The translations under genes and the position numbers were made by a program. A stretch of DNA of 29,472 nucleotides from a virus, in IMG/VR virus record IMGVR_UViG_3300049489_000046, positions 1 to 29,472 of that record. One strand, 5' to 3'. The notes beneath the pieces are model-generated. The model ran no database searches, was not told where the DNA came from, and saw only the letters and a list, made by a program, of their open reading frames with translations. Positions 22,723 to 29,472 of this stretch are shown one piece after another (position 1 is the first letter of the stretch; each line of letters opens with the position of its first letter).

Positions 22723-24082
22723 CTATCCTATACCCTCATGCCCTGCGACGATAACGCCTCCGAATGCAAACGGTTTCGGTTTAGAGCAGAAAAAGCACAA
22801 GGTAGGAATGCGTACTGAAATGGGGTCGACTCGTTATCGGGTAATGAATACATCAAATGTTTATGTGGTAAATGCCGAATTTCACTTCTTTACAACTGCA
22901 AAATTCGTTGAGTTCTTGACTTGGCTCAAATATGAGACGAATTACGGAAATCTATGGTTTAAAGCTGATTGGTTCGATGCTATTGGATTTACGGCAGGGG
23001 ATTGGATTTTCAAGTTTGTTGAATTGCCATTCTCGAATACAGGGTATTCACAGACTCATAATGCAACGCTTTTAATGGCACCGTATAACGACAATGTGGT
23101 ATCTGGCAACTACACCGAGATTGGCATGGGTGGTGATTTCATAGATTCAGATTTTCCTTTTGGTTTTGAAATGTTTCAGTTTAGCGACCCGCTTACTTTT
23201 AATCGAATTGCTTATGCAGACCAAGACAGTTTCTTGCGGACATTTGATTTTAATGAGACAAATTGGACTAAGGTTGGAAGCGATTTAGCATTACCAGACT
23301 TTAATTTTTACTCGCTTACTTATTTATCAGAAGATTTTATTGCATATATAGATAAAAATTCGCTTCTAACAGGAAATTATGGCGGTGCAGGTGCAAAACT
23401 TCAAGCGTATAAATTCAATGGGACAACATGGTCAACTTTTGGAAACTCTAAACTTATAGGTGCAGGTGATAGCGTTGAAGTTGTTTCTGTTACATCTATG
23501 AATGATACAAGGGTTGCTGTTTGTTATTCAAGAACCGCATTCTTTGGAAGCAGGGAAGTTAAACTAGCGACATACGACTTTGACGGATTAGATTGGAATT
23601 TGGTTGGAAGTATTTTTACGGTTGTTGCGGCAGGTACAGAGCCAAGCCTTACAAAACTAACATCGTCGATGGTTGCGCTTACTTACATTACAACAGGGCT
23701 AGGGAATATTGGTGCTTTTACATTTAATGGCTCAACATGGTCATTAACAGGAAGTCTTTATTCTAGTGCTACTATAAATAGTTCATTTCCAGATATTTCA
23801 GCAATGACTTCGACAACAATTGCATTTGCTAATTCAACAGGAAAATTAAGATATTTTACTTTTAGTGGTTCAGCATGGACGCTTACATCTGCTGAATTTG
23901 CAGGTGCAGGTAGAGTTGTTGCAGCGATTTCTTCTGATAAAGTAGCAATTGTTACAGATGCTTTTACTGGTTCATTAAGAACATACAAACTTACAGGACT
24001 TGTTTGGACGCAAGAAGGAAATGCTTTAGATGATAATATAGGTTTCTTGAATCCACAAATCGCAGCATTTTACGAGTATTAA
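22715..24082 (+). CDS. Distal tail protein fused to a six-repeat propeller-like domain
   Basis: 455 residues. The first about 155 are a distal-tail-type domain (RTEMGSTRYRVM at 33-44, FKADWFDAIG at 82-91) related to the preceding gene product. From residue 162 there are six repeats of 42-60 residues. Each begins with a strand like [RV]-[IV]-A-[YFV], passes a polar turn and an aromatic strand ([RT]-x-[FY]-x-F or A-T-Y-D-F), and ends in W-x-x-x-G. Six repeats of that size suggest a six-bladed beta propeller, a fold often used to bind sugars or proteins. The repeat continues in the next gene, which lies 3 bases away. Confidence 0.7.
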   Translation: MPSYPIPSCPATITPPNANGFGLEQKKHKVGMRTEMGSTRYRVMNTSNVYVVNAEFHFFTTAKFVEFLTWLKYETNYGNLWFKADWFDAIGFTAGDWIFKFVELPFSNTGYSQTHNATLLMAPYNDNVVSGNYTEIGMGGDFIDSDFPFGFEMFQFSDPLTFNRIAYADQDSFLRTFDFNETNWTKVGSDLALPDFNFYSLTYLSEDFIAYIDKNSLLTGNYGGAGAKLQAYKFNGTTWSTFGNSKLIGAGDSVEVVSVTSMNDTRVAVCYSRTAFFGSREVKLATYDFDGLDWNLVGSIFTVVAAGTEPSLTKLTSSMVALTYITTGLGNIGAFTFNGSTWSLTGSLYSSATINSSFPDISAMTSTTIAFANSTGKLRYFTFSGSAWTLTSAEFAGAGRVVAAISSDKVAIVTDAFTGSLRTYKLTGLVWTQEGNALDDNIGFLNPQIAAFYEY

Positions 24083-24085
24083 TAA

Positions 24086-24988
24086 ATGGCAACTGATTAC
24101 AGAATAGCATTTGTCAACGCAACAACTGATGAATTGCAAACATACATTTGGACTACATCATGGGCAACTGTTGGAAGTCCACTAGTTATTGCAGGAATGA
24201 CAAATCCTGCTATTTGTTATTTTGGTAAAAAGAAAGTCGCATTAACAGAATTAACCGCAAAAACAGTTAAGTGCTTTTCATTTGATGATACAAATTGGGC
24301 GCAATTAGGACAAACATCTATTGCATTCTCAGTTCTAGGAAATCCTTCGGTAGCACCGATTTACCCTAATAGAATTGCATTAATCGGAGATTCTTTACAG
24401 AAATTAATAGCTTACGATTTTAATAATTCATACTTTAGCATAATGGGAAATCAATTAACTGTATCAGCTATCAGTGTTCCTGCCATTTGTGGATTATGGT
24501 ATAACGAAATAGCATATATCGAGCAATCAAATCGACTGTTAAAAAGAATGAAATTCGAGAATAATGATTGGGTTCAAATAGGCTCATCTTTAAATATTCC
24601 AAGTGCTTCAAACATATCAATTACGGCACTAACTAAAAATAGAATTGCATTTATTGATGACACAAACCGTTCGCTTAGAGTTTATGATTGGAATGAAACA
24701 ACATTGACATGGTCACTACTTGCTTCTGGGTTATCAATTCCAACAATCACGATTCCTTGTATTGAAGCTATTGATATTAATAAAATAGCTTTCTTTGACA
24801 CAACAATTAAAGAATTAAGAACCTATACTCTTACAGGAACAACATGGTCGCAAACAGGTGCAGGATTGTCATTAGCAGGGGCGACAACTAATCCTAACAT
24901 CGCAGCTTTTTACAAGCCTTTTTCAACTAATCGTTATAATGAAGTTTCTTTGGAAGGAAACGCCTTATGGCCAGTGTCGGACTACTAG
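24086..24988 (+). CDS. Second six-repeat propeller-like tail protein
   Basis: 300 residues. Six repeats of 44-48 residues cover about residues 3-276, each with N-[RKE]-[IV]-A-[FYL]-x-[DE] near the start, a strand like [LR]-[RK]-[VT]-Y or A-Y-D-F, and W-x-x-x-G or Y-F-S-I-M-G. Repeats 5 and 6 (NRIAFIDDTNRSLRVYDWN, NKIAFFDTTIKELRTYTL) are the clearest. They match those of the preceding gene, including the ending NPNIAAFY against NPQIAAFY. It lacks the distal-tail N-terminal domain. After the repeats, 24 residues (KPFSTNRYNEVSLEGNALW) may be an attachment peptide. It could form a separate propeller or pair with its neighbour. Confidence 0.7.
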   Translation: MATDYRIAFVNATTDELQTYIWTTSWATVGSPLVIAGMTNPAICYFGKKKVALTELTAKTVKCFSFDDTNWAQLGQTSIAFSVLGNPSVAPIYPNRIALIGDSLQKLIAYDFNNSYFSIMGNQLTVSAISVPAICGLWYNEIAYIEQSNRLLKRMKFENNDWVQIGSSLNIPSASNISITALTKNRIAFIDDTNRSLRVYDWNETTLTWSLLASGLSIPTITIPCIEAIDINKIAFFDTTIKELRTYTLTGTTWSQTGAGLSLAGATTNPNIAAFYKPFSTNRYNEVSLEGNALWPVSDY

Positions 24989-25302
24989 AAATGTCGGTAG
25001 GGAAACAAGTAATAAAAGACGATTATAAAGGACTGCTTTACCTTCTTTTTGTCACAAGCGATTGTACTTCATGCCCTGCGACAATGGAGGTTCTAGCAAG
25101 GATTATTCAAGATATTGAATTCAATTCTGATAATCTTTATATCGTTGAAAAGGAATACTTTACATGGATAGGTTTAGTTAAGAAATTCAGACCTAAAGCG
25201 TATCCATGTTTAATAAAAACAATTGATAGTAAGTATGTTGAATCTTACTACAATCAAAATATAATTAAAATATTTCAAACAGGTTTGAAAGATGCCATAT
25301 AA
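24967..25302 (+). CDS. Thioredoxin-like protein with C-x-x-C
   Basis: 111 residues from ATG 24967, which has AAGGAAA at a fair distance; an internal ATG at 24991 would give 103. The opening strand LLYLLFVTSD leads to CTSCPATMEVLARII, a C-x-x-C on the start of a helix, and later RPKAYPCLIK has a Tyr-Pro before a strand, like the thioredoxin cis-Pro. These are the two most diagnostic points of the thioredoxin fold. A redox or disulphide-handling role is likely; in the tail module it might oxidise or isomerise Cys in tip proteins, or be a structural remnant. It overlaps the previous gene by 22 bases and the next by 11. Confidence 0.65.
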   Translation: MASVGLLEMSVGKQVIKDDYKGLLYLLFVTSDCTSCPATMEVLARIIQDIEFNSDNLYIVEKEYFTWIGLVKKFRPKAYPCLIKTIDSKYVESYYNQNIIKIFQTGLKDAI

Positions 25303-25777
25303 TTACACACAAGCATGGAAAGAAGCGGTTGCATCGGTTGACTCTAGGGTTGCTTATGTCGATACAATTGCTTTTAGTCATGCTAGTTTCGCTCAAACCT
25401 ATCGCTATTCAAGAAGCGATACCGATTTAATAATAGGGGCTGATACTTACAAAGGCAAGCAATTTGATTTGTCTCTACCAGAAATCAGTTCGGGAAGTAG
25501 TACAGGAATTAACATAACTCTATCGAATGTGACCTCGCAGATAATTAATATTTTTAAATTAGCGAATAAAAGTAAGACTCCGATACTTGTTGAATTAAAA
25601 TCTTTTGTTGCTGACCAACCAACGGCAACGGCTTCTTTTAGCACAAAACTATTTGTTAAATCAGTTAGCTTTAATAATAGCGATATGGTTTTATCGGCAG
25701 GGTATCCAGACTCGTCAAACCTTAAACTACCAAAAGAAAACTATACGACTTGGGAATGCCCAGGACTAAGGAATTAA
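25292..25777 (+). CDS. Tail tip protein, DUF1833 family (lambda L-like)
   Basis: 161 residues. VAYVDTIAFSHASF and RYSRSDTDLIIGADTYKG, then FDLSLPEISSGSSTGINITLSNVTSQI (about residues 53-80) fit DUF1833, in which a beta domain contacts the tape-measure end of the tail tip. These proteins usually lie just before a NlpC/P60 gene and a J-like gene, as here. The C-terminus (WECPGLRN) has a Cys that might bind a cluster as in lambda L, though the full set of cysteines known for L was not found. Confidence 0.78.
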   Translation: MPYNYTQAWKEAVASVDSRVAYVDTIAFSHASFAQTYRYSRSDTDLIIGADTYKGKQFDLSLPEISSGSSTGINITLSNVTSQIINIFKLANKSKTPILVELKSFVADQPTATASFSTKLFVKSVSFNNSDMVLSAGYPDSSNLKLPKENYTTWECPGLRN

Positions 25778-25779
25778 TA

Positions 25780-26205
25780 ATGTTTACCGACCATTGGGTT
25801 CATAAATTTATCGGTTTTAAGTGGACGATAAATTACAATTGTTTCGACCATTTCTGCCATGTGCAGAAATTGCAATTTGGCATTGAGGGACTAGACTCGC
25901 TTACAGGTATGCCAGAATTTGAAGAACGCTCGGAAGCATTAGCATTTATTAAGACTTGCAAAGACCTTGCTAGGTGGAAAGAGATTCACCCGAATATGGC
26001 AAAAGAAGGTGATGCCGTTCTATTTGGCGTGGAAGGTGCGACATTCCATATCGGAACTTATGTCGATAGCGGTACGGCAGGTAAAGACAAGCATAAAGGC
26101 GTGCTACATTGTGATAAGAAGATGGGGGTTGTTTTAACGAATATGCTTTCGATTAGAAATGCTAAGAGCAACATAACTTTTATGAGATACACTAAACATG
26201 CCTAA
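25780..26205 (+). CDS. NlpC/P60-like tail tip peptidase (lambda K-like)
   Basis: 141 residues from the ATG at 25780, chosen for AAGGA at 25768; the start at 25750 lies within the preceding gene. NCFDHFCHVQKLQFGIE (Cys21) matches the active-site Cys of NlpC/P60 tail proteins, which commonly read D-C-x-x-F-x-x-x-V. GDAVLFG leads to FHIGTYVD (His90), the usual catalytic His strand, and LHCDKK (His110) may supply the third residue. The Asp before Cys is replaced by Asn. The enzyme would open peptidoglycan during DNA entry, at the tail tip. Its stop overlaps the J-like start by 8 bases. Confidence 0.82.
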   Translation: MFTDHWVHKFIGFKWTINYNCFDHFCHVQKLQFGIEGLDSLTGMPEFEERSEALAFIKTCKDLARWKEIHPNMAKEGDAVLFGVEGATFHIGTYVDSGTAGKDKHKGVLHCDKKMGVVLTNMLSIRNAKSNITFMRYTKHA

Positions 26206-29170
26206 TTTCTACTACCGAGATTTCTTTCAAGAGAATAAGCCTAAAAGGTTAGAGTTGCCTAGCGGTTCTACCCCTAATGATTTTAAGAAATTAATTGGTA
26301 TTGATGATAAGAAAAGACCGACTATTTGTTTTCGTAAACATAAAAATAGTGAGCCAGAATTTCTTTCTCGGAAAAGATTCGATGCGGTTGCAGAAGTTTA
26401 CTTTTCTGAATGGGACGAGCCTATTCCCGATGGATATGATTGCTATTTTACCACTTATCCAAATGCAGACGGTGGATTCACAACCGCATTAGTTGTTTCG
26501 TTAATCGTTTCTGTTGTCGTCGGAGTAGGAACATATTTGCTTACTCCTAGACCAAACCTAGGACTAAACCAACACGACCAAGATGTTTCACCGACTTATG
26601 ACCTTACTCAACAAGGCAATCGTGTTCGCTTAAATCAGCCTAAGCCAATCCATTATGGAACAATTAGAGCATATCCCGATATATGGTCGAACTCGTGGAC
26701 TGAATCTGTTAATAATAAGCGGATTTACCATGCTCTTTTGAATATGGGATATAACTACATTGAGATTGATGATTACCGAATTGACGATACTGATTTAACT
26801 ACTTTTCCTTGGGTTGACTTGAATGTCAGATACCCTGGTGATGCGCCTACTTCTAGGTTTCCAAAGCCTGTAGTAACTTCAAGAGAAGTTAAGAATATTG
26901 ATGTAGAGGATTCTTTTAGCGAATATTATACCCTTAACGACCCTAACCCAATAAGCAAAAGTAGATATATTTATTTAGATTTTGTTAATGATAGAGGTTT
27001 TTATTATAGTGGTGGAATTGATGATAGAGGAACAGCAGATAGGGCAACAATGTCAAATATTAATCTTGCTTCACTTCCTGCGACAATTGATGGTGCTGTT
27101 GTTACTGATTTTTTAGCATTGAATCAAACAGACTCATTCGATAATGGTTGGTGGACTCATACTGGTGCTGGAAATCCTGCGACTAGACATGTCAACATGA
27201 ATACTGTTAATGAATTTATTAACGGCTCTGTTTATGTTAGCAATGGAACTTATGCAGGTCAAAGATTTAGACAAACTGTAAGAATTTTAGCAATGTCAGA
27301 CCCAAAGATATTTGTTGATTACAATACTAGTAAAGAAATTAACGAGACAGTTGTTTGGATTAAAATAAGAATACAAGAAATAGATTCTGTAGGTGCTAAT
27401 GTTGGTTCTCCATTAGATGTTTATCATAAAATTCAAGGAGCATCAAACGAGCCTTTCTATACTACTTTTGATTATGATTTAGGTTCAGAAAAAAGAGTTA
27501 AGGTTGAAGTAATTCAAGGTTATTATTATACAACAGACTCTCCTTTTACAGAACATTTCGTAAATGAGACTAGCTACAAAGAATTATCAAGTGTAATGAA
27601 TAAAACAATTTGGATTGGTTTAAGAGGTGATTTAAACTTTTCTGAATATATTGCACCTGATAATACGCTAATAGAAATTCAAGTTCAAGCTAGCGGTAAA
27701 TTAAACGATTCAAACATCGGAATATTTAACTTCCTAGGCGGTGTTCGACTACCTGTTTATGATTTTGGAACAAATACATGGTCTACAATCAGAACTAATT
27801 CACCGATATGGGCTTTCTACGACATTATTACAAATCCAAAATACGGTATGGGTTTAAATCGTGATGATGATGCAGACCTTATCTCTGATTATGTTGATAT
27901 AGGAAACCTAGAAGAAATATTTGATTCAATCGACCCACTTGGAAGCGAATGTAATGCTAGATTTGATACAAGTATGTCAGCTAATGAAATGCTTGCACAG
28001 ATAGCGCAATCAATGAGGTGCGTTGTTTATAATCGTGGTGGGAAATATTTGCTTGCTAGAGACGAGATTAAGACTTCGATAAATGGATTCTTTAGTCGTG
28101 AGAATATTAAAGAAGGTTCTTTGAGCATTGAATTAGTGCCTAAAAACGACTTCTCACCGACTTGGATGCGAGTGACTTATTTCGATTCAGTTACATCAAA
28201 GAAAGAAACTGTTGATTGTGTTTTGCCTAGCGCATTATCTCAATCAGCGCAATATCAAGAACCGTTCGAGGAAGTTGAGTTACGGACAATTACGGACAGA
28301 ACTAAGGCATGGCAAGAGGGCATCTTTCTACTTGCACAACAAAAATATCGTAATGAGATAATTAGATTCTCAACTGATGCGGAAGGGTTCTTTCCATCGC
28401 CAATGGACTTCATATCTGTAACACACCCGATGCTTACAAGTAGTCAAAGCGGATATATTCAAAAAGTTGATGGTGCGATTATCTATTTATCTGAACCGAT
28501 TATATTTAATGGATATGAGACAGGATTAATAAGTTTTAAGAATCTTGACGGAACATGTACGCCTTATTATATTTGCAGACCTTGCGTTAATCAGTATTGT
28601 GTTGAACTTATTGAATTTGATACCGCAACCGATAACTATACGGCATTTCCGTTTTTATCACAGGAAGACCAACCGCTTACCGAAGAAACAACATTTACTT
28701 TCGGGGTTACCGAGCAAGCAATGATTTGTGTTGTGAAGAAAATAACCGCTGAAGGAACTAATGGCGCAAATATAGAGGCGGTAAACCATGAGCCTATGGT
28801 TCATATGTTTGATAAAGCAATTCATTTAATGCCTGAATTAGGAGAGCAATATACTGTATGGGACGAATATATTGTCGATGTTATTGATTGTAAGGTGAAT
28901 CTTGCGACTAAGACAGTAACAGTTCGTTGGACTGGTAGCGGATTTAATTCTTATAATATTCGATATTTATTCAATAATTTAGGTGTTGAGCAAACAACGG
29001 CTAATAATGTTGTTCAAGGTGCGCCAGGGACTCACACTGATACTTTAGTTTATACAGGTGAGCCTCCTAGTCGGGTTTTAGTTGTGCCTGTGATTGATGT
29101 GACTATATCGCCATCAGTTACAGAGGAACTTGAGTTTATGGCAAAGGTTTGTCCGATTGAGACAATTTAA
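26198..29170 (+). CDS. Central tail tip / host attachment protein (lambda J-like, with I-like N-terminus)
   Basis: 990 residues. N-terminal about 90 residues form a basic globular part, then a hydrophobic segment (94-115, TTALVVSLIVSVVVGVGTYLL) and the linker TPRPN. This is the layout of lambda gpI (small domain plus hydrophobic helix) placed before a J-like body. The body has RIYHALLNMGYNYIEIDDYRIDD (about 175-198), as in tip proteins that form the central hub, and ends with a fibronectin-like beta domain (VTVRWTGSGFNSYNIRYLF). J-like proteins recognise the host receptor. The gene is shorter than lambda J (1132). Fusion with an I-like part is known in some phages. Host range cannot be read from the sequence. 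Confidence 0.85.
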   Translation: MPNFYYRDFFQENKPKRLELPSGSTPNDFKKLIGIDDKKRPTICFRKHKNSEPEFLSRKRFDAVAEVYFSEWDEPIPDGYDCYFTTYPNADGGFTTALVVSLIVSVVVGVGTYLLTPRPNLGLNQHDQDVSPTYDLTQQGNRVRLNQPKPIHYGTIRAYPDIWSNSWTESVNNKRIYHALLNMGYNYIEIDDYRIDDTDLTTFPWVDLNVRYPGDAPTSRFPKPVVTSREVKNIDVEDSFSEYYTLNDPNPISKSRYIYLDFVNDRGFYYSGGIDDRGTADRATMSNINLASLPATIDGAVVTDFLALNQTDSFDNGWWTHTGAGNPATRHVNMNTVNEFINGSVYVSNGTYAGQRFRQTVRILAMSDPKIFVDYNTSKEINETVVWIKIRIQEIDSVGANVGSPLDVYHKIQGASNEPFYTTFDYDLGSEKRVKVEVIQGYYYTTDSPFTEHFVNETSYKELSSVMNKTIWIGLRGDLNFSEYIAPDNTLIEIQVQASGKLNDSNIGIFNFLGGVRLPVYDFGTNTWSTIRTNSPIWAFYDIITNPKYGMGLNRDDDADLISDYVDIGNLEEIFDSIDPLGSECNARFDTSMSANEMLAQIAQSMRCVVYNRGGKYLLARDEIKTSINGFFSRENIKEGSLSIELVPKNDFSPTWMRVTYFDSVTSKKETVDCVLPSALSQSAQYQEPFEEVELRTITDRTKAWQEGIFLLAQQKYRNEIIRFSTDAEGFFPSPMDFISVTHPMLTSSQSGYIQKVDGAIIYLSEPIIFNGYETGLISFKNLDGTCTPYYICRPCVNQYCVELIEFDTATDNYTAFPFLSQEDQPLTEETTFTFGVTEQAMICVVKKITAEGTNGANIEAVNHEPMVHMFDKAIHLMPELGEQYTVWDEYIVDVIDCKVNLATKTVTVRWTGSGFNSYNIRYLFNNLGVEQTTANNVVQGAPGTHTDTLVYTGEPPSRVLVVPVIDVTISPSVTEELEFMAKVCPIETI

Positions 29171-29390
29171 TTGAAGCTCGATTTAAAAAAGATTCTGTCG
29201 ATTCATTCGGCAATCTTTCGGCTAATCTTGTCCAATTTTTATCGTTTTCTTTTGGCTCTTCAAGTTTAAAGTCTAATGAATTAGTAAAATCAAATACTCT
29301 TCTTTTGTATCCTGATTGTATTTTTAATAATTCATATAATTGCTTTTTTCTAGCTTGTTTCGCCTTCTTATTTCTTATTCGTTTGTTCAT
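29136..29390 (-). CDS. Small basic protein of unknown function
   Basis: 84 residues on the minus strand; start at 29390 with GGAAGG before it. The first 17 residues are nearly all Lys, Arg or Gln (MNKRIRNKKAKQARKKQ), which fits nucleic-acid binding. The rest is mixed polar with NWTRLAERLPNESTESFLNRA. It is coupled to the upstream minus-strand gene by an ATGA overlap. Its 3' end overlaps the 3' end of the J-like gene by 35 bases (convergent). Not recognised; a regulator or ribosome-associated protein are both conceivable. Confidence 0.7.
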   Translation of the reverse strand: MNKRIRNKKAKQARKKQLYELLKIQSGYKRRVFDFTNSLDFKLEEPKENDKNWTRLAERLPNESTESFLNRASIKLSQSDKPLP

Positions 29391-29472
29391 TTTAAACCTT
29401 CCAAATATTCTTTTTCAGTTATTTTTTCTATATATGATGATTCAACACGCATTCTTGAATACTCTTTATTAT
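29387..29472 (-). CDS. 3' end of a minus-strand gene (5' part outside window)
   Basis: Reading the minus strand, the frame is open from the window edge to TGA at 29389-29387 and gives 27 residues ending YIEKITEKEYLEGLK. The TGA lies in the ATGA shared with the basic-protein gene. An internal ATG (M-R-V-E-S-S) is present, but the frame stays open above it. The family is not recognisable from this piece. Its direction shows that an opposing transcription unit begins here. Confidence 0.55.
   Translation of the reverse strand, partial: NKEYSRMRVESSYIEKITEKEYLEGLK

Noticed and set aside
25750-25779. Earlier start for the NlpC/P60-like gene
   Set aside because: It lies in the end of the DUF1833 gene. 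ATG 25780 has its own AAGGA and follows the stop by two bases.
1-29472. tRNA genes, integrase, insertion sequences, endolysin
   Set aside because: None could be recognised in either strand. Absence of an endolysin here does not exclude one elsewhere in the phage.

Overview
The window is the late structural (virion morphogenesis) region of a tailed double-stranded DNA phage or prophage with siphovirus architecture. It has the complete ordered set: terminase small and large subunits, portal, scaffold, major capsid, head-tail connectors, tail terminator, tail tube, frameshifted tail chaperones, tape measure, and lambda L/K/J-like tail-tip proteins. No contractile sheath or baseplate set is present. 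The DNA is clearly AT-rich by eye. A phage-borne lipoprotein with a lipobox, a NlpC/P60-like tail-tip protein and a J-like central tip protein point to a Gram-negative host. The host genus cannot be named from the sequence.

Layout on the + strand: (1) 1-2785, the tail of an unknown gene, a J-domain co-chaperone gene, then terS and terL. (2) 2797-6177, portal (DUF4055 type), coiled-coil scaffold, an 11-bp perfect hairpin, major capsid, then a strong rho-independent terminator. (3) 6236-12757, a fibre/appendage cassette of about 6.5 kb inserted between capsid and connector genes: a small acidic protein, four fibre-like or beta-rich proteins (91 to 1086 aa) and a small fibre-associated protein. 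(4) 12773-14208, a DUF1353-like protein and a cluster of three membrane-associated genes: a lipoprotein, a 26-residue one-helix protein and a one-helix coiled-coil protein. (5) 14210-17215, head-tail adaptor, head closure, tail terminator and a large tail-tube protein, followed by a second strong terminator. (6) 17279-22306, tail assembly chaperones joined by a -1 ribosomal frameshift signal, a gp10-like protein, the tape measure with ten 18-residue repeats, and a stand-alone copy of the tape-measure C-terminus. (7) 22306-29170, two related distal tail proteins, two consecutive six-repeat propeller-like units, a thioredoxin-like protein, a DUF1833 (L-like) protein, a NlpC/P60 (K-like) protein and the J-like tip protein. 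(8) 29136-29472, two overlapping minus-strand genes that converge on the J-like gene and mark the end of the late module.

Genes are packed tightly. Many junctions are one-base TAATG or four-base ATGA stop-start overlaps, which suggests translational coupling. Each of the two genes expected to be most abundant in the virion, capsid and tail tube, is followed at once by an intrinsic terminator, which would set a stoichiometric step-down. No stretch longer than 300 bases lacks a gene. No tRNA, rRNA, CRISPR array, insertion sequence, integrase or endolysin was recognised.

The most interesting features are the complete -1 frameshift cassette (A_AAA_AAC, 7-nt spacer, 10-bp stem), the 10 x 18-residue tape-measure repeat with its detached C-terminal paralogue, the fibre cassette inside the head module, the paired propeller repeats in the tail tip, and the J-domain gene next to the terminase.
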